Below are positions 21,725-33,387 of a stretch of 64,000 bases of DNA, piece after piece (position 1 is the stretch's first letter; each line of letters starts with the position of its first letter). A program made the position numbers and the translations under genes. The stretch is taken from positions 18,854 to 82,853 of the forward strand of contig QCJD01000004.1 of NCBI GenBank assembly GCA_003216255.1, given 5' to 3'. The notes beneath the pieces were generated by a model. That model ran no database searches, was not told the DNA's origin, and worked only from the letters and a program-made list of their open reading frames with translations. Source of the DNA: Pelagibacteraceae bacterium AG-404-N13 (GTDB taxonomy: Bacteria > Pseudomonadota > Alphaproteobacteria > Pelagibacterales > Pelagibacteraceae).

Positions 21725-22657
21725 ATGAAAATTCTCACAGGAAATAGTAATAAGAATCTTAGCAGTAAAATATCAAAATATCTTAAAAACAAATTGGTAA
21801 ACTCTAGTATTAGAAAATTTTCAGATGGTGAAATTTATATAGAAATAAATGAAAACATAAGAGGCAATAGTATATTTATTATTCAGGGAATTTCTTCGCC
21901 TGCTAATGATAATTTAATGGAACTGTTGCTTTGCATAGATGCTCTTAAAAGATCGTCTGCAAAAAATATTACAGCAGTTATTCCTTATTTTGGATATGCC
22001 AGACAAGATCGTAAGGTTGTTCCAAGAACTTCTATATCTGCAAAACTTGTTTCAAATCTAATTACAAAAGCAGGAGCAGATAGAATTGTAACTGTTGATC
22101 TTCATGCAGGACAAATACAAGGATTTTTTGATATTCCAGTTGATAATCTTTTTTCTACTCCAATATTCGCTAGACACATTAAGAGAAAAATAAAAAGTAA
22201 AAATTTAATTTGCGTAGCTCCTGATGTTGGAGGAGTTGAAAGAACCAGGGCTTTAGGAAGAAAATTAGATGTTGGTTTAGCAATAATTGACAAGAGAAGA
22301 CCTGCGCCAGGAAAATCACAAGTAATGAATGTAATAGGAAATGTTAAAGGCAAAACCTGTATAATTACCGACGACATAATTGACTCTGGTGGAACAATTG
22401 TAAATGCAGCAGATGCGTTAATTAAAAGAGGAGCCAAAGAAGTTTATGTTTATGTAACTCATGGAGTTTTGAGCGGGGAAGCTGTTGAAAAAATTAAAAA
22501 GTCTAAAATTAAAAATTTAGTTGTAACAGACACCATTGACAACTCAGATAAAGTAAAAAAATCAAGAAATATAGAGGTATTATCGATATCAAATTTATTG
22601 GCAGAAGCCATGAGAAGGATTTCTAATTCCACTTCTGTATCTGATCTATTTAAATAA
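21725..22657 (+). CDS. prs: ribose-phosphate pyrophosphokinase
   Basis: VIPYFGYARQDRKVVPRTSISAKLVSNLI, VTVDLHAGQIQGFFDIPVDNL, DDIIDSGGT. Confidence 0.98.
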   Translation: MKILTGNSNKNLSSKISKYLKNKLVNSSIRKFSDGEIYIEINENIRGNSIFIIQGISSPANDNLMELLLCIDALKRSSAKNITAVIPYFGYARQDRKVVPRTSISAKLVSNLITKAGADRIVTVDLHAGQIQGFFDIPVDNLFSTPIFARHIKRKIKSKNLICVAPDVGGVERTRALGRKLDVGLAIIDKRRPAPGKSQVMNVIGNVKGKTCIITDDIIDSGGTIVNAADALIKRGAKEVYVYVTHGVLSGEAVEKIKKSKIKNLVVTDTIDNSDKVKKSRNIEVLSISNLLAEAMRRISNSTSVSDLFK

Positions 22658-22699
22658 TTCTTGTAAAATTTAGATTCATCAGTTAAAACCCTGCTCTTT

Positions 22700-23422
22700 A
22701 TGAGTTCAATTCAAGCAATAACTAGAAATACTAAAACCAGAGGAGAGCTAAACGCTTTGAGAAAAAGTGGAAACGTTCCAGGAATAATTTATGGTGGAAA
22801 AAATGAAAATGAGAAAATTTCTCTTTCGAAAAAAGAAGTTAAAAATTTAATTAATAAAGAAAATTTCTTATCTAATGTAATTTCTATAAAGCTTAATGAA
22901 AAAGAGCAAAAAGTTTTACCAAGAGAAATAATGTTTGACATAATTTCTGACGAACCAACACATATAGATTTTATGAGAATTGTATCAGGTGCAAAAATTA
23001 TTTTGGAAATACCTGTAAGATTTATAAATAATGAACTGTCTCCAGGATTAAAAAGAGGAGGTGTTTTAAATATAGTAAGACGTAAAGTTGAATTGAAATG
23101 TCCAACAGAAAATATACCAACGGAGTTAGTTGTTGATCTAGAAGGCCTTGATATAGGTACAAGTATAAAAATTTCATCTATTAAATTACCAGAAAATGTT
23201 ACACCAACTATTCAAGGTAGGGACTTTGTAATAGCCACTGTAGCAGCTCCTACTATTGTTAAAGAACCGGAAAAACCTGCTGAAGCAGAAGCTGAAGGAT
23301 CAGAAGCTAGTACGACCGAAGGAGCAGAAGCAAGTTCAACAGAGGGTGAAAGCAAAACTGCAGAATCAGACGATAAAAAAACTGAAGGTGATAAACCTGC
23401 TGCAGATAAAAATAAGAAATAA
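22700..23422 (+). CDS. rplY: 50S ribosomal protein L25/general stress protein Ctc
   Basis: TRGELNALRKSGNVPGIIYGG, HIDFMRI; acidic low-complexity C-terminal tail. Confidence 0.94.
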   Translation: MSSIQAITRNTKTRGELNALRKSGNVPGIIYGGKNENEKISLSKKEVKNLINKENFLSNVISIKLNEKEQKVLPREIMFDIISDEPTHIDFMRIVSGAKIILEIPVRFINNELSPGLKRGGVLNIVRRKVELKCPTENIPTELVVDLEGLDIGTSIKISSIKLPENVTPTIQGRDFVIATVAAPTIVKEPEKPAEAEAEGSEASTTEGAEASSTEGESKTAESDDKKTEGDKPAADKNKK

Positions 23423-23451
23423 CTTTGAGTATTTTCCTAAAATAAAATTAT

Positions 23452-24012
23452 ATGTTGCTATTTGTAGGCTTAGGAAATCCCACTCCAAACAGTGAGAATA
23501 ATAGACATAATATAGGTTTCAAAGTTATTGATGCCATAAACCAAAAATTCGGTCTTTCAAAACAAAAACCAAAATTCAAGGGTCTTCTAACAACAGGAAA
23601 TATTAAAGAAGAAAAAATATATGCAATTAAACCACTTACTTTTATGAATAATTCTGGGATTTGTATAAGAGAATTATTAGAATATTTTAAAATCGATTCA
23701 GAAAACGTAATTGTTTTCCATGATGATTTAGATGTTGAATTTGGAAAAATAAAAGCAAAATTTGGAGGATCAGATGCTGGCCATAATGGTATAGCGTCAA
23801 TAGATAAATTTATTGGAAAAGATTATTCAAGAGTTAGGATAGGAATTGGAAAACCTAATGAAAAAATATCTGCAGCTGACTATGTTCTAAATGACTTTAG
23901 TGAAGAAGAAAAAGAAAACTTAGAAAAAATAACAAATAATATTATTGAATCATTAGCAATACTAATTGATAAAAAATTAGATTTATTTTCTAGCACTGTT
24001 AATAATAACTAA
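23452..24012 (+). CDS. pth: peptidyl-tRNA hydrolase
   Basis: FVGLGNPTPNSENNRHNIGF, PLTFMNNSG, GSDAGHNGI. Confidence 0.97.
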   Translation: MLLFVGLGNPTPNSENNRHNIGFKVIDAINQKFGLSKQKPKFKGLLTTGNIKEEKIYAIKPLTFMNNSGICIRELLEYFKIDSENVIVFHDDLDVEFGKIKAKFGGSDAGHNGIASIDKFIGKDYSRVRIGIGKPNEKISAADYVLNDFSEEEKENLEKITNNIIESLAILIDKKLDLFSSTVNNN

Positions 24013-25088
24013 TGGGTTTTAAATGCGGTATAGTTGGATTGCCAAATGTTGGTAAATCTACGTTATTTAATGCCTTAACAAATTCAAGTAAAGCTCAAGC
24101 AGAAAATTTTCCATTTTGTACTATAGATCCTAATATAGGTATAGTACCCGTCCCAGATGAAAGACTAGAAAAGTTAGTTTCAATTTCTAAATCAGCAAAA
24201 AAAATTCATACTACTATTTCTTTTGTTGATATTGCTGGTTTGGTTAAAGGAGCTTCAAAGGGAGAAGGTTTAGGAAATAAATTTTTATCACATATAAGGG
24301 AAGTTGACGCAATAGTTCATATGATTAGATGCTTTGACTCTGAAGATATTCAAAATGTAAACCTCGATGTAGATCCTATTAGGGATTTAGAAATAATTGA
24401 AACTGAAATGAAATTAGCAGATTTAGAGTCGATTGAAAAAAGACTCGATAAAAAAAATAAGAAAAATTTAGATGAAAATATATTTAAAATTTTAGAAAAA
24501 GCTAAGCAATTAATCAATAATGATAACGATTTAGATATTTTAAAAAATGAGTATGATGAAAGAGATTTGAAGCAGTGCACTTTACTATCTACAAAACCTA
24601 AGCTTTATATATGTAATGTTGATGAACAGAGTATTGAAAAAGGAAATGGATATACTGAAAAATTTATAGCTAAATATGGAGAAAAAAGCACAATAATTAT
24701 TTCAGCAGAAATTGAAAATCAAATTAATCAACTTGGTGATAAGATTGAAAAAGAAAATTATATGCAAATGATTAATATGAAAGAAACTGGATTAAATAAT
24801 TTAATAAAAAAAGGTTACGATTTATTATCACTTGAAACTTTTTTTACTTCAGGACCCGAAGAGTCTCGAGCATGGACTATAACTAAAAACTGTACAGCTC
24901 CTAAAGCAGCTGGTGAAATCCATACTGACTTTGAGAAAGGATTTATTAGAGCTGAAACAGTATCATATAAAGATTTTGTTGAAAATGAAGGTTGGCTTAA
25001 AGCTAGAGAGTCTGGAAAGATGAGATTAGAGGGTAAAGATTATATTGTTAATGACGGAGATGTCTTAAACTTTAGATTCAATACGTGA
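24012..25088 (+). CDS. ychF: redox-regulated ATPase YchF
   Basis: [31 protein letters not shown]-terminal TGS domain. Confidence 0.97.
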   Translation: MGFKCGIVGLPNVGKSTLFNALTNSSKAQAENFPFCTIDPNIGIVPVPDERLEKLVSISKSAKKIHTTISFVDIAGLVKGASKGEGLGNKFLSHIREVDAIVHMIRCFDSEDIQNVNLDVDPIRDLEIIETEMKLADLESIEKRLDKKNKKNLDENIFKILEKAKQLINNDNDLDILKNEYDERDLKQCTLLSTKPKLYICNVDEQSIEKGNGYTEKFIAKYGEKSTIIISAEIENQINQLGDKIEKENYMQMINMKETGLNNLIKKGYDLLSLETFFTSGPEESRAWTITKNCTAPKAAGEIHTDFEKGFIRAETVSYKDFVENEGWLKARESGKMRLEGKDYIVNDGDVLNFRFNT

Positions 25089-25844
25089 CCAAATCTTTTT
25101 CATACTAAAGTAAACTAGTATAGTAATAATTATTAAATATATAATAACTCTAAATCCAAACTTATGCCTTTGCTCTAAATGTGGTTCTGCTGCCCACATT
25201 AAAAATGTTACAACATCTTTTGACATTTGTTCAGTAGTAGCTTTTGTTCCATCTGAATACTCAACTATATCATCTGATAGTGGTGCTGACATTTTAATTT
25301 TATTTCCGTACATAAATTTATTGTAATAAACTCCATCATCCAGCTCCATATCTGCTGGTGGATCTTCATATCCAAGAAGTAGAGAATAAATATAATCTGC
25401 TCCACCCTTTCTAGCCTTAACTAATACAGACATATCCGGAGGATATGCGCCACCATTTGCAGACTTCGCCTCTTCATCATTTGCATATGTTGATACAAAC
25501 TTATCAGAAAGTCTTGCTGGTCTTGTAAACATTTCACCAGTGCTATTTGGACCATCAATTACCTCAAAATTAGATGCTATTGCTTTAGCTTCTTCTTCAG
25601 TAAATTCAGGACCCCCTTTTTCTGTAAGGTTTCTATAACTCAAATACTTTACTGAGTGACATGATGCGCATACTTCGTTATAAACTTGATAACCTCTTTG
25701 AAGCGATGCTCTATCAAATTTTCCAAAGAAACTTTTAAAGCTCCAATCAACTTTTAAAAGTTCTGCTGAATTTTCTGCAGAATTTGCATAATTTGTATTA
25801 AGCAACATTGATGTACAAAATAAAATTTTTAGAAATTTTTTCAC
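25065..25844 (-). CDS. petC: cytochrome c1
   Basis: Signal peptide, CASCH haem motif, C-terminal TM anchor; part of petABC. Confidence 0.96.
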   Translation of the reverse strand: MKKFLKILFCTSMLLNTNYANSAENSAELLKVDWSFKSFFGKFDRASLQRGYQVYNEVCASCHSVKYLSYRNLTEKGGPEFTEEEAKAIASNFEVIDGPNSTGEMFTRPARLSDKFVSTYANDEEAKSANGGAYPPDMSVLVKARKGGADYIYSLLLGYEDPPADMELDDGVYYNKFMYGNKIKMSAPLSDDIVEYSDGTKATTEQMSKDVVTFLMWAAEPHLEQRHKFGFRVIIYLIIITILVYFSMKKIWSRIESKV

Positions 25845-27109
25845 AAATTTTCTCTATTATCCTGTTTATTTTTAGTTGTAGCTTGGTTTGGGAATCCTCC
25901 AAGAACAGGTTCAGTAATACTTAATGGAATATCTAATGTTTTTTCTTTTCTTCCCAGGACTGGAAGAATAACTAAAAAATGAAGAAAATAATATGCAGTT
26001 GCAACACGGGCTATTATTAAATAAGCACCTTCTGCAGGCATAGCTCCCATGTATCCCAATATCAAAACATCAGCTACAAGAAACCAATAAAATTGTTTAT
26101 AGATTGGTCTGAATATTGCAGATCTAACTTTTGACGTATCTAACCAAGGTAAAACTACTAATACAAAAATAGATGCAAACATTGCAATAACTCCTAGTAG
26201 TTTATCAGGTACTGATCTTAAGATTGCATAGAAAGGTAATAAGTACCATTCTGGAACAATATGAGCAGGTGTAACTAATGGATCTGCTTCTATATAATTA
26301 TCTGCATGTCCTAAAATGTTTGGTGAATAAAATACAAAAAATGCAAAAACTATTAGAAATAGCAGTAAAGCAAACAAATCTTTAATTACGATATAAGGGT
26401 GAAAAGGAACAGTATCATTAGATGGTTTTTTAATATCTATTCCAATTGGGTTGTTATTGCCAGGCACATGTAATGCCCAAATATGAAGTATTACTAATCC
26501 CAAAATTAAAAAAGGCAAAAGATAATGAAGACTAAAAAATCTTGTAAGAGTTGGATTGTCTACTGAATAACCTCCCCATAACCAATTTGTAATACTTTCG
26601 CCTATAAAAGGAATAGCGCTAAACAAATTTGTAATTACTGTAGCTCCCCAAAAACTCATTTGTCCCCATGGAAGAACATATCCCATAAAAGCTGTTGCCA
26701 TCATCAAAAAATAAATAATCATTCCAATAATCCATATTACTTCTCTCGGAGCTTTATAAGACCCATAATATAATGATCTAAAAATATGAATGTAAACAGC
26801 AAGAAAAAACATAGAAGCACCATTTGCGTGAACGTATCTAATCAGCCATCCGTAGTTTACATCACGCATTATGTGCTCAACACTTCCAAATGCTAGATCA
26901 GCATGAGCTATGTAATGCATTCCTAAAATAATTCCTGTAATTATTTGAGTAATCAAGCAAAAAGTTAAAATTCCACCAAAAGTCCACCAGTAATTTAAAT
27001 TTTTTGGAGTTGGGTATTCTTGTAAATGATTTGAAAGAGTTAATAACGGTAAGCGGTCATTAAACCATTTTCCTAATTTTGAACTGGGTTGATAATCGTG
27101 ATCACTCAT
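25841..27109 (-). CDS. petB: cytochrome b, bc1 complex
   Basis: [65 protein letters not shown]. Confidence 0.98.
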   Translation of the reverse strand: MSDHDYQPSSKLGKWFNDRLPLLTLSNHLQEYPTPKNLNYWWTFGGILTFCLITQIITGIILGMHYIAHADLAFGSVEHIMRDVNYGWLIRYVHANGASMFFLAVYIHIFRSLYYGSYKAPREVIWIIGMIIYFLMMATAFMGYVLPWGQMSFWGATVITNLFSAIPFIGESITNWLWGGYSVDNPTLTRFFSLHYLLPFLILGLVILHIWALHVPGNNNPIGIDIKKPSNDTVPFHPYIVIKDLFALLLFLIVFAFFVFYSPNILGHADNYIEADPLVTPAHIVPEWYLLPFYAILRSVPDKLLGVIAMFASIFVLVVLPWLDTSKVRSAIFRPIYKQFYWFLVADVLILGYMGAMPAEGAYLIIARVATAYYFLHFLVILPVLGRKEKTLDIPLSITEPVLGGFPNQATTKNKQDNRENL

Positions 27110-27113
27110 TATT

Positions 27114-27647
27114 TTATCCTATTTTAATAGTTTTACTATTAAGAAATACGTATTTTGGAACTTCCATATTTGTTGGTGCCGGACCTTTTCTAATTCTTCC
27201 TGAAGTATCATAATGAGAACCATGGCAAGGACAGAACCATGCATTATAATCTCCCTTATCAGTTAGTGGCACACATCCAAGGTGAGTACAAACTCCAAGC
27301 ATTACTAACCACTCGGGATTTTTTGCTCTATCCTCATCTCTTTCAGGATGTTTTAAATCTTTTAAATCAACAGATCTCGCGCTATCAATTTCTTCTTGGG
27401 TTCTTCTTTTAATGAATACAGGCTTACCTCTCCACAAAACTGTTATCGATTGACCTGGTTCAACAGCACTTATATCTACTTCGGTGCTAGCCAATGCTTT
27501 AACTGAAGCATCTGGGTTCATTTGATCAATCAAAGGCCAAACTGCAGCCCCTACTCCAACAGCTCCTGCTGCAGTTGTTGCAGTTAAAATAAAATCTCTT
27601 CTAGGTGGCTTTTTTTTATCTGAATCTGACATCTTTATTATTTTCAA
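27114..27647 (-). CDS. petA: ubiquinol-cytochrome c reductase Rieske Fe-S subunit
   Basis: CTHLGC...CPCHGS; TAT-like N-terminus ([16 protein letters not shown]); start at TTG 27647 or ATG 27632. Confidence 0.97.
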   Translation of the reverse strand: MKIIKMSDSDKKKPPRRDFILTATTAAGAVGVGAAVWPLIDQMNPDASVKALASTEVDISAVEPGQSITVLWRGKPVFIKRRTQEEIDSARSVDLKDLKHPERDEDRAKNPEWLVMLGVCTHLGCVPLTDKGDYNAWFCPCHGSHYDTSGRIRKGPAPTNMEVPKYVFLNSKTIKIG

Positions 27648-27701
27648 TCTCCTTTAATATATGTTTTCATATAAGAAAAGATAAATTTTTCTATAGTAAC
27701 A

Positions 27702-28184
27702 ATGACACACAAAGGACCAATTTCAGTACCTAAAATTGCTCTATATGAGCCTGATATTCCACAAAATACTGCTGCGATAATTAGAACCTGCTCCTGCTTA
27801 GGGGCTTTTCTAGAAATAATTGAACCTTGTGGTTTTTTATTCAATGATAAGCGATTTAAAAGAGTAGTAATGGATTATTTGGATGAAAGTATGATTAGGA
27901 TTTATAGTAGTGCTAAAGAATTTTTTGATGAAAAAAAATCTGAAAGAATAATTTTAATGACAACCAAAGCAAAAAAAAAATATACTGATTTTAAATTTAA
28001 AAAGAATGATACTTTATTATTTGGAAGAGAAAGTGCTGGCGTACCTGAGTCTGTGCATAAAAAATTAAAATTTAAAATAAAAATACCAATGATTGAAAAA
28101 AAGAGATCGCTAAATTTAGCTACTTCAGTTGCAATAACTTTATCTGAAAATTTAAGACAAACAAATTATATATGGATGAAATAA
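27702..28184 (+). CDS. trmL: tRNA (cytidine(34)-2'-O)-methyltransferase
   Basis: SPOUT family: IALYEPDIPQNTAAIIRTCSCLGA, FGRESAGVPE, SLNLATSVAI. Confidence 0.92.
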   Translation: MTHKGPISVPKIALYEPDIPQNTAAIIRTCSCLGAFLEIIEPCGFLFNDKRFKRVVMDYLDESMIRIYSSAKEFFDEKKSERIILMTTKAKKKYTDFKFKKNDTLLFGRESAGVPESVHKKLKFKIKIPMIEKKRSLNLATSVAITLSENLRQTNYIWMK

Positions 28185-28999
28185 TTAAAAAAAAATTGGC
28201 AAGAAATTGGTTTAAAACTTTACAAGAAGTTTTGTGTAAAGAGATAGAAGAATTAGAAGGTGGATCAAAATTATTTAAGTATAAAAACTGGGAAAGAGGT
28301 AAAAAATCAAATGAAGGTGGAGGTCAATCTAGAATTTACGAAAATGGAAAGATTTTTGATAAAGTTGGTGTAAATTTTTCTGAAGTTTATGGAAAGTTTT
28401 CTAATCAATTTAAGAATAAAATTCCAGGTACAAATAAAAATTCTAAATTTTGGGCCTCAGGGATATCTGTAGTTATGCACATGAAGAACCCTCATGTTCC
28501 TGCAATGCATTTTAATACTAGATATGTTTATACATCTTATGGATGGTTTGGTGGTGGAATGGATGTAACGCCATGTTTTAAAGATAAAAAATTAGAAAAA
28601 TGGTTTCATTCTGAAATAAAAAAATCTTGTGATAAACATAATAAAAACTATTACAAAAAATATAAAAAATGGTGTGACGAATATTTTTATTTGCCACATC
28701 GAAATGAACCACGTGGCATTGGTGGAATTTTTTTTGATTATAAAAAAAATAATTGGGAAAAAGATTTTTCCTTTGTGAGAGAAGTAGGAATAAGTTTTAA
28801 AAATATTTTTAGAGAAATAATATTAAAAAAACATAAAAAAAAATGGACTAAAAAGGATAAGGAAATTCAATATGAAAAAAGAGGAAGATATGTAGAATTT
28901 AATTTGTTATATGATAGAGGAACTAAATTTGGATTAAATACTGGTGGTAACGTTGATGCTATACTAATGTCTTTGCCTCCTATGGCAAAGTGGAAATAA
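28172..28999 (+). CDS. hemF: oxygen-dependent coproporphyrinogen III oxidase
   Basis: [59 protein letters not shown]. Confidence 0.97.
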   Translation: MDEIIKKKLARNWFKTLQEVLCKEIEELEGGSKLFKYKNWERGKKSNEGGGQSRIYENGKIFDKVGVNFSEVYGKFSNQFKNKIPGTNKNSKFWASGISVVMHMKNPHVPAMHFNTRYVYTSYGWFGGGMDVTPCFKDKKLEKWFHSEIKKSCDKHNKNYYKKYKKWCDEYFYLPHRNEPRGIGGIFFDYKKNNWEKDFSFVREVGISFKNIFREIILKKHKKKWTKKDKEIQYEKRGRYVEFNLLYDRGTKFGLNTGGNVDAILMSLPPMAKWK

Positions 29000-29003
29000 G
29001 ATT

Positions 29004-29480
29004 ATGGATAAAGAACCAATTACAATTAAAGGATTAGAAAAAATAAAGGATGAATTAATTTTTCTAAAAGAAAAAAAAAGACCAGAAATAGTAGCTGCAA
29101 TTTCAGAAGCTCGATCACATGGAGATTTAAAAGAAAATGCTGAGTACCATGCTGCAAAAGAACAACAATCTCACAATGAGGGTAGAATTCAAGAAATAGA
29201 AAGTATTATTGCTAGAGCAAATGTTATTGATGTAACTAAAATAAATAATGATGGAAAAGTTATTTTTGGTTCGACAGTTTTTTTACAAAATTTAGACACG
29301 AATGAAAAAATAGATTACAAAATTGTTGGAAAAGATGAAGCTGACTTAAAAGAAAAGCTGCTATATTTTAAATCTCCTATTGGGAAAGGGCTAATTGGAA
29401 AGAACAAAGGAGACTTAGTTGAGGTTTCTACTCCTGCAGGAGTTAAAAATTTTGAAATAATCAATGTTGAATATATTTAA
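29004..29480 (+). CDS. greA: transcription elongation factor GreA
   Basis: [27 protein letters not shown]. Confidence 0.97.
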   Translation: MDKEPITIKGLEKIKDELIFLKEKKRPEIVAAISEARSHGDLKENAEYHAAKEQQSHNEGRIQEIESIIARANVIDVTKINNDGKVIFGSTVFLQNLDTNEKIDYKIVGKDEADLKEKLLYFKSPIGKGLIGKNKGDLVEVSTPAGVKNFEIINVEYI

Positions 29481-30751
29481 TTTAAAAAAGTATTTTCCAC
29501 TTCTTTTTCTGAAATACTAAAACTATTTTCTACCCATAAATTTTCTAAAGACTTAAGCTTTTGACCCAGCTCTTTACCTTCTTTCAAATTATATTTTTCC
29601 ATTATAATTTTTGCTTTAATTGGAAATTTTGGTATTTCTAAATTTTCGAAATATTTTTTTAACTCCAATAATTTACTATTTTTTTTATTTGATAAGAATA
29701 ATTTAAAATCTAATGCATCTATTAAATAGTTCTTACCTTGATAGTAAAATATTTTTTGTAAATTTTTCTTTGAAAAAGTATTTTTATCGTTAAATTTGTT
29801 ATATATTTCTTTAATTGAATTAATTCTTAATTTGTCTTGGTTAGACATATTAAATTTGTAAAGAAAAAAATCTGAATTATCTGTTTCATCAATTATTAAT
29901 AGAGCTAGAAGAAATATAAAATCTTTTTTAAAAAGCTCCTCTTTAAAATTTTTTTGTATTTTTTTAATCGTATCTATATTTTTTAATTGTGGAAAAATTA
30001 ATTGTAATATATCTTTACTAAATTCATCATCACAGATTTTAGTGAATCCTTTTGAAATCACTAATTTCTTTAATTCATCTATCAATCTTTCTTTTGATAA
30101 TTTAATTACTCCACTTATATTTTGTTTAATTACTTTTTTTACATTTAATTTATGATCTTGTTTGCTGTAATTAATAAAAAATCTAATATATCTGAGAATT
30201 CTTAAGTAATCCTCTTTGATTCTCTTTTCAGGATCTCCAATAAATTCCACTTTTCCGCATTCTAGATCTTTAACGCCATCGTTTGGATCAAATAAATTCC
30301 CATCTTTATCAGAGTAAATTGAATTAATTGTAAAATCTCTACGTAACGCATCTTCAGTCCATTCATTAGTAAATTCAACTTCAGCATGCCTTCCATCAGT
30401 TATTACATCTCTTCGTAGAGAAGTTATTTCAAAATTTTTTTCATCTAAACGAGCAGTTATTGTTCCATGTTCTATTCCAGTTTCAAAAAAATCTATATTA
30501 TTATTTTTTAAACATTCTTTCACTTCATCAGGTTTTAGATTTGTAGCTAAATCAATATCATCAAACTTTTCTTTACTTAATATTTTTCTAATACATCCTC
30601 CAACATATCTTATTTCACTTTCTTCGTTATAATTAGAAATAGCTTTAAAGATTTCTAAAACTTTAGTTTTTTTTGTTATTTCTAAAAAAGATTTTTCTTT
30701 TGAATTTAATTCAGCTTTTGAACTAAAAATTTTAGTTAAGATATTTTTCAT
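29477..30751 (-). CDS. cca: CCA tRNA nucleotidyltransferase / poly(A) polymerase family
   Basis: [48 protein letters not shown]. Confidence 0.93.
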   Translation of the reverse strand: MKNILTKIFSSKAELNSKEKSFLEITKKTKVLEIFKAISNYNEESEIRYVGGCIRKILSKEKFDDIDLATNLKPDEVKECLKNNNIDFFETGIEHGTITARLDEKNFEITSLRRDVITDGRHAEVEFTNEWTEDALRRDFTINSIYSDKDGNLFDPNDGVKDLECGKVEFIGDPEKRIKEDYLRILRYIRFFINYSKQDHKLNVKKVIKQNISGVIKLSKERLIDELKKLVISKGFTKICDDEFSKDILQLIFPQLKNIDTIKKIQKNFKEELFKKDFIFLLALLIIDETDNSDFFLYKFNMSNQDKLRINSIKEIYNKFNDKNTFSKKNLQKIFYYQGKNYLIDALDFKLFLSNKKNSKLLELKKYFENLEIPKFPIKAKIIMEKYNLKEGKELGQKLKSLENLWVENSFSISEKEVENTFLN

Positions 30752-30754
30752 AAT

Positions 30755-30828
30755 TGGCTGGGGTGCTAGGATTCGAACCTAGGATGGCGGTACCAAAAAC
30801 CGCTGCCTTACCGCTTGGCTACACCCCA
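30755..30828 (-). tRNA. tRNA-Gln (anticodon TTG), 3' CCA encoded
   Basis: Minus strand TGGGGTGTAGCCAAGCGGTAAGGCAGCGGTTTTTGGTACCGCCATCCTAGGTTCGAATCCTAGCACCCCAGCCA; cloverleaf stems pair, anticodon loop TTTTGGT. Confidence 0.97.
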
Positions 30829-30860
30829 AAATTAATTTCGTATAACACAAAAAAAAAGCT

Positions 30861-31703
30861 TTATATAGTTTTAGATAAAATACACCAATAGTTTTTATAT
30901 TTTTTATTTAATACTTTAATTGCATTTAATGCAGTTTTTTTTGTAATAAAATATCCAACAATTGTTGATCCTGAGCCTGTCATGTTTACAAATAAAACTT
31001 TATTCAAATCTTCCATGAATGCCTTAATTTTTTTCAATATAGGATATTTTTTAAATGCTGGTTTTTCTAAATCATTTTTTAAATATGAAAGAAATTTATG
31101 ATTTATTATTATTCTTTTATTTTTATTAAAAATTGGCTTAGAAAAAGTTCTGACATTATTATATATAGCCTTAGTAGAGCAGCCAAAATCTGGTTTAATT
31201 AATAATGCATATAAATTTATTTTGTTATTTAAATACTTGATTTTTCCATTTCCATATAAAATTGAGGTTTTGTTTTGAAGTCCAAAAACAACATCAGATC
31301 CAATTTTCGATGAAATTTTAGTAATTTCTTTTGAACTAAGATTTAATTTTTGATTTTTTACTAAAAACTTTAATACAGACGATGCGTTCATAGACCCACC
31401 TCCCATTCCAGATTTACATGGAATTTTTTTGTTAATTTTAATTAAATACTTCTGTCCACAAAGTTTTTTGTCTAAAAGTTTTAAAAGAGTTGAGATAGTA
31501 TTATTCTTAAAAATTCCTTTTGAAAATTTACCATAAAAAATAATTTTATGATTTTTGCTATTAATTTTCTTTATGAAAATTTCATCATGTAAATCTATAA
31601 ATGAAAATAAACTTTCAATTTTATGAATTTTTGATTTTAATTTGCTAAGAATTCCTAAAGAAATATTTATTTTTGCATAGGATTTAATTTTATATACTTG
31701 CAT
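30861..31703 (-). CDS. ispE: 4-(cytidine 5'-diphospho)-2-C-methyl-D-erythritol kinase
   Basis: SYAKINISLGIL, KIPCKSGMGGGSMNASSVLK, MTGSGSTIVGYF (GHMP kinase). Confidence 0.94.
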   Translation of the reverse strand: MQVYKIKSYAKINISLGILSKLKSKIHKIESLFSFIDLHDEIFIKKINSKNHKIIFYGKFSKGIFKNNTISTLLKLLDKKLCGQKYLIKINKKIPCKSGMGGGSMNASSVLKFLVKNQKLNLSSKEITKISSKIGSDVVFGLQNKTSILYGNGKIKYLNNKINLYALLIKPDFGCSTKAIYNNVRTFSKPIFNKNKRIIINHKFLSYLKNDLEKPAFKKYPILKKIKAFMEDLNKVLFVNMTGSGSTIVGYFITKKTALNAIKVLNKKYKNYWCILSKTI

Positions 31704-31706
31704 TAA

Positions 31707-33377
31707 CTAAATTTTACTTGGTCCATTAAGTAATTTATTCTGAATATCTTTTCTCATTTTATCATCTGTATCTTCAAATTCTAAAACGCTTTTCCAAAAA
31801 TATTTTGCCTGCATCTTTCTATTTAATTGCCATAGTACATCTCCATAATGATCATTAACAATTGGATCATCTGGCATTAATTCTACAGCCTTTCTTAGAT
31901 ACTTCTCCGCATTCTCATAATCTCCTATTAAGTAATATCCCCATCCAACTGAGTCTGTTATATATGGATCGTTCTCTTTTTCGTTATATGCCTTATTTAA
32001 CATTTCCATTGCTTCTTTAATTTTAAATTTTCTTTCAAGCCAGCTGTAAGCTAAATAATTTAATGAGTAAGGATCGTCAGGTCTTATTTCTAATGATTTT
32101 AATAGATCAATATCTGCCATTTCATAATTACCCATTCTCTCAAATGATCCTCCTCTTCTGTAAAGAACATCTGCATAAGTTGAAGTGTTTTTATCAATCT
32201 TAGATAAAACTAAAGAATAATACTCAATTGCTTTTTCATAATTTTTAAATTTTTTATAAATATTTGCAATATCATATAATATTTTAGTAGAAGGATTTTT
32301 AAATTTATTAATTTTCTTTTCAAAATAATCGATGGCCTCATTATCTTTTTCTTGTTCAGCTAAAAATTGTGTAATTTTTTTAGTTTTAAACCAATGATAA
32401 ACTTCTTCTTCATCGCTTAATTCATTTAAAATCTTTTTTGCAAATTCTAAATTATTATTTAGGTGATAGTTTTCAGCAAGCAAAGAAAGGTTAAAGTAAA
32501 ATTTAGGATTCAAATAATTAGATAAATTTAAATAAAAATTTGACTCTTTAAATAGATCTTGTGAAGAATATAGGTTAGCGATTAAGAAAAAAAACTCCGC
32601 TAATAGATCATTTTCACTTTTGCATGAAAAATAATTATTAAATTTTTCATATTTATTTTCATCAATCCACTTTTTAGATTGTGCAATAAGTAGGCTACTC
32701 ATCAAAGGATCAATTGTTTTTGAAATTTCGTTTACTAATTCATAATCTTTTTTTTCAATAATGTTGCCTAAATGGAAGAATAAATATCTAGAATATTCAT
32801 TTTCAGAAGAATTAATTAAATTTAAGAAATTCGAGTCTGTTTTTTTTGTGTCTAAATAACAATTTTGAAATGAGCTTGTAATTAAATCAATTCTTCCCAA
32901 ATTTCTGCTATTTTTTTTGATCTTAGAGTTTAGAAATAAATGATTATAGCTTTCAAGAATTTTAATTATTACAAATTCATAAGCTTCATTTTCTTGATAA
33001 GCTAAAAGCTTTTTTAATCTTTTCTCAGCCTGCTTATAATTTTTTTTTGTTATACTCTCTAATGCTAATAATAGATCTCCTTCAAAAAAATTTGAATTAT
33101 TAGAGCGTTTTATTTGATTAATTGCATTTTTAACCTGTCCACCTAAAACTAAAGAAAATACATATTCTCTTAAAAAATTATCATGTTTGTTCATCAAAAA
33201 TTTTGAAGAATTAAAAAATATAATTGCATCGTCATTCTTTTGATTAGTGACTGAAACTAAAGCTGAAAAATAGTTTGATAAATACTTCTGGTTGAATTGA
33301 TTTTTTTCAGTGGCTTTTGAATGTGCGGTGTTCTGATATAATAAAGAGAATAAAATTATTAAAATTTTTAAATACAT
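31707..33377 (-). CDS. TPR-repeat protein with signal peptide
   Basis: Signal peptide followed by multiple TPRs (KAIEYYSLVLSK, EMADIDLLKSLEIRPDDPYSLNYLAYSW, NAEKYLRKAVELMPDDPIVNDHYGD). Confidence 0.85.
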   Translation of the reverse strand: MYLKILIILFSLLYQNTAHSKATEKNQFNQKYLSNYFSALVSVTNQKNDDAIIFFNSSKFLMNKHDNFLREYVFSLVLGGQVKNAINQIKRSNNSNFFEGDLLLALESITKKNYKQAEKRLKKLLAYQENEAYEFVIIKILESYNHLFLNSKIKKNSRNLGRIDLITSSFQNCYLDTKKTDSNFLNLINSSENEYSRYLFFHLGNIIEKKDYELVNEISKTIDPLMSSLLIAQSKKWIDENKYEKFNNYFSCKSENDLLAEFFFLIANLYSSQDLFKESNFYLNLSNYLNPKFYFNLSLLAENYHLNNNLEFAKKILNELSDEEEVYHWFKTKKITQFLAEQEKDNEAIDYFEKKINKFKNPSTKILYDIANIYKKFKNYEKAIEYYSLVLSKIDKNTSTYADVLYRRGGSFERMGNYEMADIDLLKSLEIRPDDPYSLNYLAYSWLERKFKIKEAMEMLNKAYNEKENDPYITDSVGWGYYLIGDYENAEKYLRKAVELMPDDPIVNDHYGDVLWQLNRKMQAKYFWKSVLEFEDTDDKMRKDIQNKLLNGPSKI

Positions 33378-33387
33378 ACAATATTTT

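Noticed and set aside
22658-22699. Possible riboswitch or structured leader before rplY
   Set aside because: Only 42 bp, AT-rich, and no convincing stem structure could be drawn.
27644-27844. 66-aa minus-strand ORF overlapping trmL
   Set aside because: Antisense to the trmL N-terminus; does not resemble a real protein and overlaps the petA leader.
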